Source: Coriaria nepalensis
Taxonomy: Eukaryota > Streptophyta > Magnoliopsida > Cucurbitales > Coriariaceae
Assembly (NCBI GenBank): GCA_027186245.1
Contig: CP114481.1
Span: 54,630,569 to 54,694,568, forward strand
Direction: 5' to 3'
Length of the DNA: 64,000 nt
In this document: positions 26,637 to 39,166 of the stretch, piece after piece
Numbering within the stretch: the stretch's first letter is position 1
Layout of the letters: each line of letters starts with the position of its first letter
Program-made: the position numbers and the translations under genes
The notes under the pieces: generated by a model
The model's database searches: none
What the model was told of the DNA's origin: nothing
The model's input: the letters and a program-made list of their open reading frames with translations, nothing else

Positions 26637-29600
26637 GCTACACTATATCCACCGCCACAACCACCAGGAACAAAACTCTCTCCTTTTTGCTCTGTCTGAT
26701 CAGAAAAATAGAAACCCAGAAAGCTCAAAGGTTGTTTGAAGGAGAAATCATGGAACATAGATCAACACCGTCTGTGGTTGGGGGTTGAGGGTTGAGGCTG
26801 CTCTCTCTCATCACTCTGTCCCTTTCTATCGCTTGTTTTGAGTGCCCGAAGGTTTATTTGCTGTGTAATAGAAATTGAAATTAAAATTAAAACAAAAACA
26901 AAAAACAAAGGGAGGAGAAGCAGTCTCTTCTTAAAAAAAAAAAAATAATAAATAAATAAAAAAAATTTTTATATATATAATTAATTAAAATTATTAAGCT
27001 TCGTTTAAAGAAGGGGGGCGGTTGTGTCCCTTCTCTCTCATCGCTCGCTAATTGGTCAGAGACTATATATATTATAATTTATAAGTACTTGTAAAAGCTA
27101 GTGATGATTTTTCAACTTGTAGTCAAACCTTGTCTTTTTTTCTTGCTCGAGTCTATCTGGTGTTTTGTGAGATGTGTTATAATTTATCTCTCTCTCTTTT
27201 TCCGACAACATTTTTCTACCTTCCTCTTCTTCTATCCTTCTTGTTCGATGGCAATTCTCCTCTTCAATCAAAAACTCTAACGCCATGCAATCTCTTACTC
27301 TAATATGCCTCTCCTCATTCGAAACCCATTCAATCAAATTACATTTCTTCATTAACAAAGATATCATTTTGACAAATTCATTTTCATCAATTACAATAAA
27401 ACAGTATAATTTAACAACCACTGTAAAATCATCAATGACAAATCATTCACACTCAACACTTAGGAATGTCACTAGCAAGAAAACCAACAGGGATATATGG
27501 GTGTTTTACTCGAGGTACGAGGACCAAGTAGAAGTAGACAAAAATTCAAAGAGATTCGAGGTTGAGAATGAAATGGAGCGGTGTATAAGGATTATAGGTT
27601 TTCTTCACGTTTCAGAATCCAAAAGGGTCTTCTGACTTGGTGATGATGATGATGATGAGACTCCTACTAAGTTCATTTAGGAGTTAGACTTAAAATGATA
27701 TTTATTTTATTATTTATATAGAGAGTTCAATAGATCTCACATTAGTGTTGTATTACTCTATTTTTAAGGTAAGGTGGATAATGTTACAATCTATATATCA
27801 TAGTGGAAGGATAGATCTGTTCTTGATCCTGTTTTATATGCTGTCTTTATTCCTTGGATTCGATACTCCATGCAAAGATTCTGCCATACTAGGTTGTAGT
27901 TGTAAAAGTTAAAGAGTAATAAATAAATAAATATAAATCTATTATATTCAATTTTTATTTTATTTTTTAAAAAATTATTTATTTATTTACAATTTTTAAA
28001 ATCCGTATAATTGAGACTACCACATATCTACTGATCAACAACTTTTAAGTTTGCAGAGGAAAAAAAAGAAAAAAAAAAAAAGGAAACCCTAACTGAGTGA
28101 GGATTTGTTCCCCGCTGCAAAACAAATTTCCTTCCAGTTGTACTTTTTGGGGGTCAATTATGTGTTTGTTCCACAACGAGCTCACTGCCTCCCCGTTTCC
28201 AGACAGAAAGCAAGGCGTTATGGGCTGGTCCAAGAAGAGGCCCAAAACTTTCATTTAGACTGGAAACCTCCCTAGCCCGTTAACCCAGCAAAGAGATTAA
28301 CCGGATACTTGCCGGAAGGCAGGTGACATTCGCGGTGGGCCTGCGTGCAGAGGAGGAGAAGAAAAGAAGAGCATTTATATGTGGGCTCCATCCAGTTAAC
28401 TCTACTTTCGGGGTTCTGTAATCTGTAACATTGAATAAGAGGGCAAATGGATCGGTGGGCCCATTAGGGTTTGGGTTTTAATATAATGCCCCAGATTCAT
28501 AAACATTTGGACCACACTTCTCGAAATCTGCACGGTCTGTCTCGTTGCTAGTGTGCATATGGTCTTGTCGTCTTAACCGTCATCATTCATCAAGTGGATG
28601 GAGAGGAGCGAAACATATCTTTTTATGTTTTTCGACACAAACACAAAACACAAACACAACACAATAGTTTTTAAAAAATTAAAAAATTAAAAAATTAAAT
28701 AAATAAAAAACAATTTTTATTTATTTTAAAATATTTTTTGCTTATTTTTGTATTATTTAATTTATTAAAAGTATTATTATTTATTTTTTGATAAATCAAA
28801 AGGGGGGAACAGTGAATTGACCAGTCACCAACCACATTCATTTGTCATTATCCCATGTCGAACCAAATACAATATAGTTCATAGAAAACACCATTCTTTT
28901 CTTCCTTCTTCTTCTTCTTCTTCTTTTTTTTTTTAATTTTTTAAATTTTTAAATTTTTAAATTTTTAAATTTTTAATTTTTAATTTTTGGGAATAAAACA
29001 TGAATTGTTTTTCTCCCAATTTCAGATAAGTATTAAACGACACCGTAGCTGATAAATTCACGTGGAGAGAGAGGGGGCTTGAAAGCTTTCTCAATCACTT
29101 TTACCCACTCCACTTCACTTCCTTAGATTATCTTTTTATTTATTTATATTTAATTTTGCATAAAAGGGTGGCCAATGAATGATGTTTGCTTTTAAATCTA
29201 GAGCAAGGGCAATTCAATCTACACGAAGCAACAATGATTTTTAACAGCTAGATCACACCATATATTATACTATACATACAATATTTTTTTTAGAGCTATG
29301 TTTAAAATCACTCAGTTGTTCATGATTTGTTATGTGGCATCAAAATGAAACATGAATAATTTATAATGTATTTAATTATGTATTTTAATTATGAGAATTC
29401 AAAAAAAAAAAAGAATAATTATTATATTTGTTATGAGAGGTAAGCAAGCCCAAACAAGAAAATAAAAAAACCAACTCTGTCTCTTTGGGCTTCTCTAATA
29501 CAAGAAAATCCAAATGGGCCCGGGAAGTTCAAAAAGGCCCAATCCATCCTCTTAGGCTCTAGAGGCCCAGAAAGGAACAATGGAGGTGGACCGGTGGTAC

Positions 29601-30392
29601 TGGTGTCGGATTCTTTTTTTCTCTTTCGGTAATTTACGTGTAAGGAAAGAGAAACATATGATATATTTATTTATATATATATTGTGTCGGTGAATTCCTA
29701 AAACGGTTCTTCATACGGATCGGGTTTTTTTGAAGATTTTCGGGTATAAATTATTTAAAATTTTCACTTTTGTATAAATTACACTTTGCCCCTAAATTAT
29801 TTGCGATTGATGTACATCCTCACGTGCGGCACCACATCCAGACTGGATACTCGCTTGCACAGCCAAACATTCTCTTCTAGACGTTTTCGTTTTTACAGAG
29901 TAGAGAATGGCTAGTAGATAATTTTGGTTCGCAGTGAGATTAAATTTGGTGATATCATTCGTATTATTTCTTCCTAATTTATGAATTTCTAATAGTTAAG
30001 GGGAAGAGAATATAAGTTTTATAGGGTTAAAAATATAAAATAAATAAATAAATTTGAGATAAATAAAATTTTAATTACTGACACGTAAGTATTATATAAA
30101 TAAATTTATTAAAATAGATAATAATAAAAAAAATATCCCGAAAGAAAGTCAAAGTTTAGGGGTACATTAATAATTTCCCCTATTAAGAATCAAAACGAAT
30201 CGTTTGAAGTTTAAGCAATCATACGCGGGAATGACTGACAGTAAGAACACGTGTCCCTCGTGGAGGCTATAAGCAGGGAAAAAAAAAAAAATCTGTCTCC
30301 AAATTTTAGCACACAATTTTTTAAGAACATCAGCAAGAAAATACTCCCGCCCCGCGGTGAGCGTCACCGCTCAATCCTCGTTCGTACGCAAA

Positions 30393-30435
<43 letters not shown>

Positions 30436-31099
30436 CTTCTCTTTCTATCTCTTTCTATCTCTTTCTTCTGTCCCTATCTCTCTCTGAACCAGTGGAATAG
30501 AAATCGATTGAATTTTCTAGGACCCACAGTTTTCCCCCTGAAAGTGGATGAATAAATAGAGGTTTGTATGATACGGATCGTCACATCGCCTTCTCCAGAT
30601 CTGCATTTGCAACCTCTCGGTATTCTATCTTACTCTTCTTCTTATTTGTGGTCACTACTATATTTGCACTGTTTCAATCCTTTATTTTTTGTTTCTTAGA
30701 GCAATCTGTATATAATCTCATGTTAAATCTTTTAATCTTTTGTAGTTTCTTGCAATTAGTCTTTTGCTCATTGCTGCGTTTCTCTGTTTAACGATCTCCA
30801 AATTCTGACACGTTTAGATCCTTAGGATCAAATAGTTATTGGAGCCCCCCAAATCTTAAGAGTGTTCTTTTCCATCTGATTTGGCTTTCTGCTAGTGCTG
30901 TTTATGAGCTAACTTATGAAGGTTTAGTTAAATTTTTCAAGATGTGACGCACACATTTTTATGATAATGTTTCTGTTCAAGTGCTCTTATCTATTCTTCC
31001 TTTACTGCATTCCGATTTTGTTTTCTAAAGCAACGTTTGCTGAATTATGATTAGGTTAAATCACCATCTACTGAAAAATCTACATCTCTCTAGCTGAGG
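26637..31099. other. Large intergenic region between GRF and the CDI-like gene
   Basis: Divergent promoters lie at both ends. From 26637 there is a CT/GA-rich GRF leader. Toward 31099 there is a (CT)n tract at 30398-30430 and a probable leader intron of the CDI-like gene (donor-like CTCG|GTATTC near 30620). Between them are AT-rich DNA and TGGGCC/TAGGGTTT-type motifs at about 28440-28480 and 29485-29570 with no gene next to them. A tandem AAATTTTT array lies at 28930-28990. Open frames here are short and unlike any protein I know. Confidence 0.5.
28930..28990. repeat. Tandem AAATTTTT-type low-complexity array
   Basis: About seven copies of an 8-9 bp AAATTTTT-type unit, partly palindromic, following a TTC run at 28905-28925. 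Confidence 0.75.
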
Positions 31100-31876
31100 A
31101 TGGGTTCGATTAACAATGGTAAAATTGAACCGGTGAATGGTGTTGAAAATGAGGTGAAGCAGAAGCCATTCAGGATCTATGTTGGTTATGACCCTCGGGA
31201 AGATATTGCCTACAACGTCTGCCGCCATTCGATCTTGAAGCGATCTTCGATCCCGGTTGAGATCATCCCTGTCAAGCAATCAGATCTGAGGGAATCGGGC
31301 CACTACTGGCGCGAAAGAGGCCAATTGGAAAGCACTGAATTCTCCTTCACTCGCTTCTTGACCCCACACCTAGCCAATTTCGAAGGCTGGGCTATGTTTG
31401 TAGACTGTGATTTTCTCTTCTTAACTGACATCAAGGAATTGAGAGATTTAGCTGATGAAAAATACGCAATCATGTGCGTTCAACATGACTATACTCCCAA
31501 AGAGACTAAAAAAATGGACGGAGCTGTTCAAACCGTTTATCCTAGAAAGAACTGGTCTTCAATGGTGCTGTACAACTGTGGGCATCCTAAGAACTGTGTG
31601 CTTACACCTGAGATTGTGAATACTCAAACGGGCGCTTTTCTTCATAGGTTCCAATGGCTGGATGATGATGAAATCGGGTCAATCCCTTTTGTTTGGAACT
31701 TTCTAGAGGGACATAATAAGGTGGTGGAGGGAGATTCTACTACTTCTCCTAAGGCGATTCACTTTACTCGTGGAGGGCCTTGGTTTGATGCTTGGAAGCA
31801 TTGTGAATTTGCTGATCTCTGGCTCAAGGAAATGGAGGATTTCAACCTGGAGGAAGCCATGAAATCTCAAGATTGA
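31100..31876 (+). CDS. CDI: CDI-like nucleotide-diphospho-sugar transferase
   Basis: Single coding exon, 258 aa. The core reads FRIYVGYDPREDIAYNVCRH near residue 25, then the donor-binding DxD motif within MFVDCDFLFLTD (about residue 100), and a C-terminal AIHFTRGGPWFDAW segment, as in GT-A fold glycosyltransferases. No signal peptide or membrane anchor is evident, so the protein is probably cytosolic or peripheral. It resembles Arabidopsis CDI (At1g64980), reported to be needed for pollen germination and tube growth; its sugar donor and acceptor are unknown. In Arabidopsis CDI neighbours VTE4 and GTG1, and both families flank it here, which supports orthology. The start is the only in-frame ATG near the conserved region, preceded by a leader that likely contains an intron. 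Confidence 0.9.
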   Translation: MGSINNGKIEPVNGVENEVKQKPFRIYVGYDPREDIAYNVCRHSILKRSSIPVEIIPVKQSDLRESGHYWRERGQLESTEFSFTRFLTPHLANFEGWAMFVDCDFLFLTDIKELRDLADEKYAIMCVQHDYTPKETKKMDGAVQTVYPRKNWSSMVLYNCGHPKNCVLTPEIVNTQTGAFLHRFQWLDDDEIGSIPFVWNFLEGHNKVVEGDSTTSPKAIHFTRGGPWFDAWKHCEFADLWLKEMEDFNLEEAMKSQD

Positions 31877-32794
31877 ATCAGAAATTTTATAGGTTGTTTA
31901 ATTGCTTGTTTTGTTCTTCATTATATAGTTCGTGAATTCCTTTATCGCCCAAAATAGCTCGTATTGTCTCTAGTATTCTTTGTACTATTGTATTGGAATG
32001 TAGTATAATCATATAGCTGTTTTTCTTTTTTTGGCATATGTCGGTGCTTCATAATTTCTAGTATTCTGTAATTGAATCGTCAGTAAGTTATTGGGTTTTT
32101 AGTACAAAATTGTAATTTTATATTCTTGTATGGTTGAAAATTTAAATACAATTTTAATCTATTTGTAGTTATAAGATTGACCCTATAAATGTCAAAATTA
32201 GGTAGAATTGAAAATGAAACATTAGTTTTGCCTTTAATGGACTGCTTGCTGTATGCTAAAAGTCTCGCTCCCATATCCATTTATATATAAAAAAAGAGTG
32301 TTTTGGCATGAATGGTTGATAATGGTAGACTAGCAGCCAAGCCATGAAGATGAGACTTTGCTTTTTATCAGGTAGGGGCCCTCCCCCTGCTCCAATCCAA
32401 ACTGCACATATACAAACAAATCAATCCAATGAATCAAATCAATCCAATGAATGCATTTCTGGCAAGTCCAGCCCATAGTCCCATTAAAGCCTTCCAAACC
32501 CTGTCACAAACCACGTGCAACGACAACACCATCCAGTTAAGAGTAATGTGTTTATTATACAGTGCAGTCCCACAGTAGAGAGCAATAAAACTTATATTAA
32601 TAATTTATTTATTATTAAAAAAAAGGAAAAAGAAGAAAAGATTCTCACGGGTGTGTGTCCTACCTGGCTACGTCAGAACCAACCACACAGTGATCACTCT
32701 CTTTAGTCTGTACGACTCTCTGTTCGTGATCGTCTTCCCTCTTTCGGCCCGAAGAACGGTGGATTTCCTGTCCCCCCCACTCACCCTCACTTAT
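31877..32794. other. Intergenic: CDI 3' flank and VTE4 promoter/leader
   Basis: 3' UTR sequence follows 31877. The right half is the VTE4 promoter and leader. An upstream ATG at 32651 is in frame with the VTE4 coding frame but encodes nothing transit-peptide-like before the conserved start. Confidence 0.5.
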
Positions 32795-34275
32795 ATGATG
32801 AGCTGCACCAATCCGCTTCTACAGTTGCAAAACTTCAGAACCAATCCGCGTCTGTCCGTCTCCTACACCTGTACTTCAGGCCTAGCTAGCCGCAGCGGCT
32901 GTAGTCCAATCAGTAGGAGGAGAAGAAGCAAAATACTGACCATGGCGGCGACACGTGTAACAGATCCATTGGATGCAACTGAGCTGCGTAAAGGAATCGC
33001 CGAGTTCTACGACGAATCCTCCGGCGTTTGGGAAAATATCTGGGGAGATCACATGCACCATGGCTTTTACGATCCAGACGCATCTGTTTCTGTCTCCGAT
33101 CATCGCGCCGCCCAGATTCGCATGATCGAAGAAACTCTCCGGTTCGCCGATCTTCCCGGTTCGCTCCTTTTCCCTCCATATTGACGCATTATATAATATA
33201 ATAATAATAAAACAAAAGTCAAAGTTTGTTATAATTTCAGTTATAACCAAATCCAAGTTAGTTAGCAAAATGATGTCAACTTCAAATGGTGTATTGATGC
33301 AGAAGACGCAGAAAAATGGCCGAAGAATATAGTTGATGTAGGGTGTGGTATAGGGGGAAGTTCAAGATACATAGCAAGGAAATATGGGGCCATATCACAA
33401 GGAATCACATTGAGCCCAGTCCAGGCCCAAAGAGCCAACTCTCTTGCTGCTGCTCAAGGCTTGAGTGACAAGGCTTCCTTTCTGGTTGCTGACGCTCTTA
33501 ACCAACCTTTTCCTGATTCCCAATTTGATCTTGTCTGGTCCATGGAGAGTGGTGAACACATGCCTGACAAAGCTAAAGTACTTCACTTTCTTTTTCCTTT
33601 TTTACTCTTTGAATGAATTTCTAGTGTTGTCTATTCTCACAATTCTAAAACTGCAGTTTGTAAATGAGTTGGTTCGGGTTGCGGCTCCAGGCGGCACGAT
33701 CATAATAGTAACATGGTGTCATAGAGATCTTAAGCCGTCCGAAAAGTCCTTGCAGCCATGGGAGCAGAACCTTCTCAAAAGGATCTGTGATGCATTTTAT
33801 CTTCCCGCCTGGTGTTCTACTGCTGATTATGTCAAATTACTTGAATCTCAGTCTGTTCAGGTGAACTTAATTACTCGATAATGTCGTTTTTTTTTTTTCC
33901 GAACAAGTTGCATTGAGATATGCCAAGTTGCCTCGGATATTTGCAGGACATAAAATATGCAGATTGGTCAGCAAATGTTGCTCCGTTCTGGCCGGCAGTG
34001 ATACGGTCGGCTTTGACTTGGAACGGCTTCACATCCCTGCTCCGAAGCGGTAATAACAGTGAATTAGAACTCGGTATCAGTTACTATCTTCTTGTTTGTA
34101 GTCTTTGGATCGCGTTATCCAACCATCTTACTGTAGTTTTGTTTGTTTGTTTGTTTGTTCGGTCGGTGTAGGGATGAAAACAATAAAAGGAGCTTTGGTT
34201 ATGCCATTGATGATTGAAGGATTCAAGAAGGATCTTATCAAATTTGCAATCATTACCTGTAAAAAGCCGGAATAG
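32795..34275 (+). CDS. VTE4: Gamma-tocopherol C-methyltransferase
   Basis: Five exons: 32795-33158, 33303-33577, 33657-33860, 33947-34049 and 34172-34275, total 1050 nt, 349 aa (Arabidopsis VTE4 is about the same length). The first 55 or so residues are Ser/Arg-rich and fit a plastid transit peptide. The SAM-binding motif I is VDVGCGIGGSSRYIARKYGA. Later SAM-fold segments are FDLVWSMESGEHMPDK and LVRVAAPGGTIIIVTWCHR, and the C-terminus is KTIKGALVMPLMIEGFKK. The enzyme methylates gamma- and delta-tocopherol to alpha- and beta-tocopherol at the plastid inner envelope/plastoglobules, the last step of vitamin E synthesis. All introns are short (76-144 bp). Two adjacent ATGs (32795, 32798) could each be the start. 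It lies beside the CDI-like gene on the same strand, as in Arabidopsis. Confidence 0.95.
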
Positions 34276-36074
34276 GAGAATCTGTTGTTGTTTACCTAAA
34301 AAAACTGCTTATAAGAGGGAGTGATTGATGAATGATAAGAAGGTAGTGATTAGTTATCTCGCAACTAAATAAAACCATGTACACATCAAATGCTTGTTAT
34401 GTAGTTCCCACAAGACACTATTTTTGAAAGCACTAGCTAGTAGTTACATGGAAATTAATAAAGAACATAATTTTTAATTCTGCAATCTCATTTCTTATTG
34501 GATTCAACTTCTTTCCATTACACTTTCAAGTACATTTAAGAGCAACCTCAATCATTGATGTATATGTAAGTAAGGATCTCCCTGAATCAACCATTGAGAT
34601 CTTCTAAAATAAAGAGAAGTTCTATCCTTTCATATATATCTCTTCCTGCATTTCTAAATTTTCTCAGTTTTTCTCGGGAAACAAACACAAGGAATACAAT
34701 CGAAGGATATCTTCTTCTGACCAAACTCATTGTTTTTGTTCTAATTGGCATAGTAAATGAACAAGGTAGGCCCCACATGCCTCACCAATACAAATGGATA
34801 ATAATTTTTTTATTTCCATCAATTTTTTTCTTTAATATATTTTTTATCAATTTTTATTTATTATAGGTAAAAAAAAAATTTTGGTTCCCCATAAACTTGA
34901 AACAGTGGTTCCCCATAAACTTGAAACAGAACACACGTGTCACTCTCGTATTTTCTACCCAAAAAAATAATATATATATATATATATTTTTTTTTTTAAT
35001 AAATATTTTTATTTTGAAGGAAATGGATTCAGTTGAGCTAAATCAGTGACCCAGTAAAAGAAAATTCGTGGCGAGCAAGAAGCCGCCATTCAAAACGCTC
35101 TCTCTCTCTCTCTCACTCGCTGTTTTGAGCTGTTGAGATTTTCCTTTCCTTTCCTTTTTTTTTTTTTTTTTCATTATTTAGACGGAAAAGGTGAACGTGG
35201 AGAGGCGTGAGGAAGAAGGAGTGGCAAACTTCATTCAGAGTCGAGGGACTGCGGATTAGAAACCCTAAATCAAATTCGCGGGGCAGTGAATGAGGTTTTC
35301 CTTTTTTCTTTTGTTTCCATTCTCCATTTCTGTATATGCCAACTGAGCTAGCGTTACTTCTTCGATCGGGATGTTGACTTTTCTCCGATTTCTTACGATC
35401 TCTGATTGTTTCGTGCTCAGTACTTACATTTGGTTGCTTATTTTTTTATTTTTTATTTTTAAACATTTTGTTTCCATTTTTGGATGTTTCCAGCTTCCTA
35501 CTCTTGAGTTTTTTTTTTTTTTAATTTTCCGGTGAGTGGTTTCATTCTAGAATCTGGTGCACCCTAATGGAGTAAATGTTCTGGTATTTTAATTCAGATT
35601 CTACATTTGTATCGCATCGGGTTGTATTTTTGGTTTTTCATGTGTATCTTCTTCATTTCTATTTCTCATGGGATCTTCCCCGTGTAAAATGGACGCCTAT
35701 TAGGATTTGAGAATGTGGAATGATAAAATGATTGTTGCTCTCGGAATTTCTCTGGAAGGACTGCAAATTTGGTCATAATATTTTGTTTTCCGGCTTTCTC
35801 ACCGTCACTGACAACAGAGAAGATTAAGTTTGGTCTTGATACTATTAATACGTTGTAATGTTAACTCGTTGAAGACAACTGTTTTGGAGTAGAATACAAA
35901 TTACCTTCTACATGACCTTTAATATTTATAAACTATTTATTTAGCGACCTTAATATTATTGTAATCCATTTGGCCCATCTATTTCTTCATGCAGTTTCTG
36001 ATGACTGTCTGTTATACTGATTGCTAATTTAGGTCACGCTTGGATGATTCAGAAAATTTCCATCAGTTCTCAAA
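34276..36074. other. Intergenic plus leader of the coiled-coil gene
   Basis: Contains a 24-bp unit duplicated in tandem at 34883-34929 (GGTTCCCCATAAACTTGAAA core), an (AT)n run near 34970-34986 and a CT tract near 35099-35115. The stretch from about 35100 to 36074 is probably the 5' UTR, with one or more introns, of the gene starting at 36075. Confidence 0.45.
34883..34929. repeat. 24-bp tandem duplication
   Basis: Two copies of a unit beginning GGTTCCCCATAAACTTGAAA, back to back and identical over 23 bp. Confidence 0.85.
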
Positions 36075-37679
36075 ATGACACAAAGAACTGGAGTTCCTAG
36101 AGGTAAAAATGCCACAAATCATCATGGCGAGGGTCCAAGTTGGGTTCTAATTGCTGGTGGTGCCTTCCTAAGTACGATATCAATTGGCCTTGGTTACAAG
36201 TTAAGGCAGGTGATGGACACAAAACATCAGGATGCTTCCAGTAATGGTTTGAAAGGTGTTGTCATATACTCCAATCTTGCAGTATTATTTCTTAATATAA
36301 AGTTTACTAACTTGCACTTATTCATTGTTCAGGAAAAGGAAAATCCCTGGACACAAGAAAGCCTTCTGGTTGCCCTTCACACTCAAATGTCTATACATTT
36401 AGACAAGATGATGAAGGTTGCTTCAATTGTATGTCAGGTTGGGATTTGTGTTTTATACATCTAATAATACCTTTGCTGTGATACCTGATTACCTTCTTAT
36501 TTATTGAATGTAGTTGCACCTATTTTTTCCCAATTGCTTCTTTCTGTGTTTTTATGTTGCTGAACACTGATTTACTTGTTCTTTGTGGGGGGTTGACCGA
36601 TAAAATGGAAGGGATAGACTTATTGATGGATGAACCTGAGACACTGTTGTAGTTTAATTTAGTCTTTGCATGATTACTACAGTCAAATTGTGGTGGAACC
36701 CCTCCAAGCAATTTTAATTTTCTTGCAAAAGTCTCCTTTGCATTATGTTCGGTTAGCCTGTATGGGATTGACCCACTTAGTCTCTGAACAAAGACAAATG
36801 TAATCAGCGTGCTCCATAGTTATCATTGAAGTAAAATAATTTGCTGCTTACGTCAAATGTCCAGCATAAACAATTATCAAATCTGCTAAAACTAGGAAGT
36901 TGGAACCATCCTTTTTTTTTTAATGGTTTTTGTTTGGTGTTACTATTTTGTAATGATGGTTTTGAGTAGGTGCTGAAGGTATGATGGAAATAAAGTGCCC
37001 TCCCAATGGCCAGATTCTGACTGAATCTGATGGAGCTCTTTCTCTAGTGACTGTTCCTCCTGCTGATTTCAACAAGGAGAATGGTGTTATCTGGACATCC
37101 TCTCCAGACCGCCTTGAGTTGCCACCAAAACCATTCCACCATTCAAACTCCTCAGGCTCACCCTGTGTCTCAGACTCTGGTTCCGATATCTTCAGCAAGC
37201 GGGAAGTGATTCACAAGCTGAGGCAACAGTTAAAGCGACGAGATGATATGATAATGGAGATGCAAGACCAGATAGTAGAATTGCAGAGTTTTCTCGATTC
37301 TCAAGTGTCTCAGTCTACCCATTTGCAGACACAGCTTGAAGCTGCAAACAGAGACCTCTTCCTTTCCGAGAGAGAGATCCAAAGGCTTAGGAAGGCGATT
37401 GCAGATCATTGTGTTGGAGGCACCAAGGATAATAAGCCAAGAAATGTTCATGCAAATGGATTTCGTGATGGTGATAGCAATTTTGAGGTACCTGAGAAAG
37501 GAGGAAGAGGGGATGGGGAGAGGATTGAGATTTTGAAGCGGGAAGTAGGAGAGTTGAAGGAAGTGATAGAGGGAAAGGAGTATTTGCTGCAAAAATACAA
37601 GGAGCAGACACCTGAGCTTTCTTTGAAGATAAAGGAGTTGCAACAGAGATTGGATTCCCAACTCCTTAATATTTTGTAG
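36075..37679 (+). CDS. Membrane-anchored coiled-coil protein, plant-specific, function unknown
   Basis: Three exons: 36075-36255, 36333-36437 and 36970-37679, total 996 nt, 331 aa. One hydrophobic segment near the N-terminus (SWVLIAGGAFLSTISIGLGY, about residues 24-43) could be a membrane anchor. It is followed by a Cys-containing linker (FRQDDEGCFNCMSG), an IKCPPNGQILTESDGALS stretch and a Ser/Pro-rich part. From about residue 170 the sequence is coiled coil: VIHKLRQQLKRRDDMIMEMQ, then ERIEILKREVGELKEVIEGK and a final KIKELQQRLDSQLL. No catalytic motif is visible. Some plant databases label similar proteins as RNase P subunit p38-related, but I see nothing that supports RNA binding. Membrane tethering or a structural role is inference only. 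Confidence 0.8.
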
Positions 37680-37839
37680 GCCCTTGTTAGTTCTGTGTAT
37701 TCTCGCATGTTTTTTCTCCACATTCAAATTCTAATTTGAGGGCAGCCTCTTTTTCCATTTTGCCTTTTTTATTTTTCCTGTTCTTAGTTTGGCAGTTTGT
37801 TCCAAAATGGATTGGGTGTTTTTGATGTGTGATTCATAT

Positions 37840-38575
37840 GGTGATCAATACAGGTTTGAAGCTGAAACTAAAAAAAAGAAAAAAAAAAAAGTGCCCTCTG
37901 CATTGGAGTTTTGTGCATAAGCAACTTTGCTAGTTTTCCTTCTCCTTTCTGCATAAACAATGTAATACATTGTTATAGGCTGATTAAGGCCGACCAAGAA
38001 AATATATATATACATACGTACATAATATATTGAAGTGATACATAATTGTGTCAACAACTCTTTCCCCTACGCTAGAAAGAAAGGGCCGCCCATTCACCCA
38101 TGTTGAGAAACTCCCATCAGCTAAAATTACATGACATGAAATCGAGTGTAAATCTTGTCAAGCGCCGGAACATATTGTTGTTTGCCATTGTTATGATAGA
38201 GCTACAAGTGTTAACTACGGTATGTGTAACTATTGTGCAAGCTGCCGATCAAGGCAGCGGACGGAAGCTTCCAGCCAGTTTCGCCACCTACTCCAGCCAA
38301 TCCTTCTCTCTACGATTTCAAAAATAATCTCCTCCATCTGATGCATGCGACTGTTAACGTAAGTTCACGATGCAGGGGATAATTTATTCCACAAAGCACG
38401 TTTGTTTAGATTCGACTTTCATTGCTATGCTCACAGTGCAGACTTGGCCATGTCAATGTCTCTCAAACCTGGAGAGACACCAAAAGTACATGCCAGAGTA
38501 GATTTTTCACTGTTATGATTATCTTGTTAAGAACAGTTGCATGATACGCTGGGCCGCTCCCCTGCCTTGATTAAG
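37840..38575 (+). pseudogene. Decayed copy of the cysteine-rich secreted-type gene (unit A)
   Basis: This segment, including upstream sequence from about 37840, parallels 44900-45740. Shared landmarks are GATCAATA, CATTGGAGTTTTGTGCATA, GGCTGATTAAGGCCGACCAA and CATAATTGTGTCAACAACTC. The frame starts normally (MKSSVNLVKRRNILLF..., signal-like) and then shifts near 38265, where a few bases are missing relative to the intact copy. It reaches a stop by 38325, and the downstream Cys motifs lie in other frames with stops. It is therefore a disrupted tandem duplicate. The retrotransposon sits between it and the intact copy. Confidence 0.75.
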
Positions 38576-38821
38576 AAGTAATGTTTTGTGATATTGGAAC
38601 AATTATTTTCTTTATGATCAGATTTAGAACCGAACCACATCGAAATATTTACTCTTGATTAAGCCTTTGCCGGCGCCAACCCTTTTTGTTATTGACTGGT
38701 CTTTGAAAAACAAATGAAAAAAAAAAAAAATACTACTAAATATTGCTTTGTAACAAGTCTAGAATTTTATACTCTCATGTAATGAACTTTAATTGACTTA
38801 ATGCAGCTGGGACTAGTATAC

Positions 38822-39139
38822 TGTTAGACCATCAATTATTCATACTTATGTTAGGAGAAATAAAGCCTAGCATAACATAGTTATTATTAGTATTAGTCTT
38901 ACTACTAGTATTATTATAAGGATTATTGTTATGAGGGGTATTTTGGTAATTGTTTGTAGTAGGATAATAAGCAGTTGAAGGGTTAGGGTTTAGGTATTCA
39001 GAAAGTTTGGGGAGTAAGGACTCTTAGGGAGAGACGGCCTACCTCTCGAATAGTAGGTCATCCTATGTTAGTTTGATTATTCGATTATCGAAGAATAAAG
39101 TTTTGCCCTAGTCGTAATTATCTAGACCGGGTCCTATCA
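38822..39139 (+). repeat. 5' LTR (318 bp)
   Basis: Begins TG and ends CA. It is the same length as the copy at 43939-44256 and I see no mismatches between them. Confidence 0.93.
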
Positions 39140-39142
39140 AAT

Positions 39143-39154
39143 TGGTATCAGAGC
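39143..39154 (+). other. Primer-binding site (initiator Met tRNA)
   Basis: TGGTATCAGAGC just downstream of the 5' LTR is the classic plant LTR-element PBS for minus-strand priming. Confidence 0.9.
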
Positions 39155-39166
39155 ACTCGATCATCG

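Noticed and set aside
27098..27635. 107- and 116-codon overlapping frames on opposite strands
   Set aside because: Low-complexity, no family resemblance, no splice or start context; treated as chance frames in AT-rich DNA.
32651..32794. Upstream in-frame ATG for VTE4
   Set aside because: Would add 48 residues with no transit-peptide character; the ATG pair at 32795/32798 gives the expected length.
36520..36711. Minus-strand frame in the second intron of the coiled-coil gene
   Set aside because: Lies wholly within an intron and has no family resemblance.
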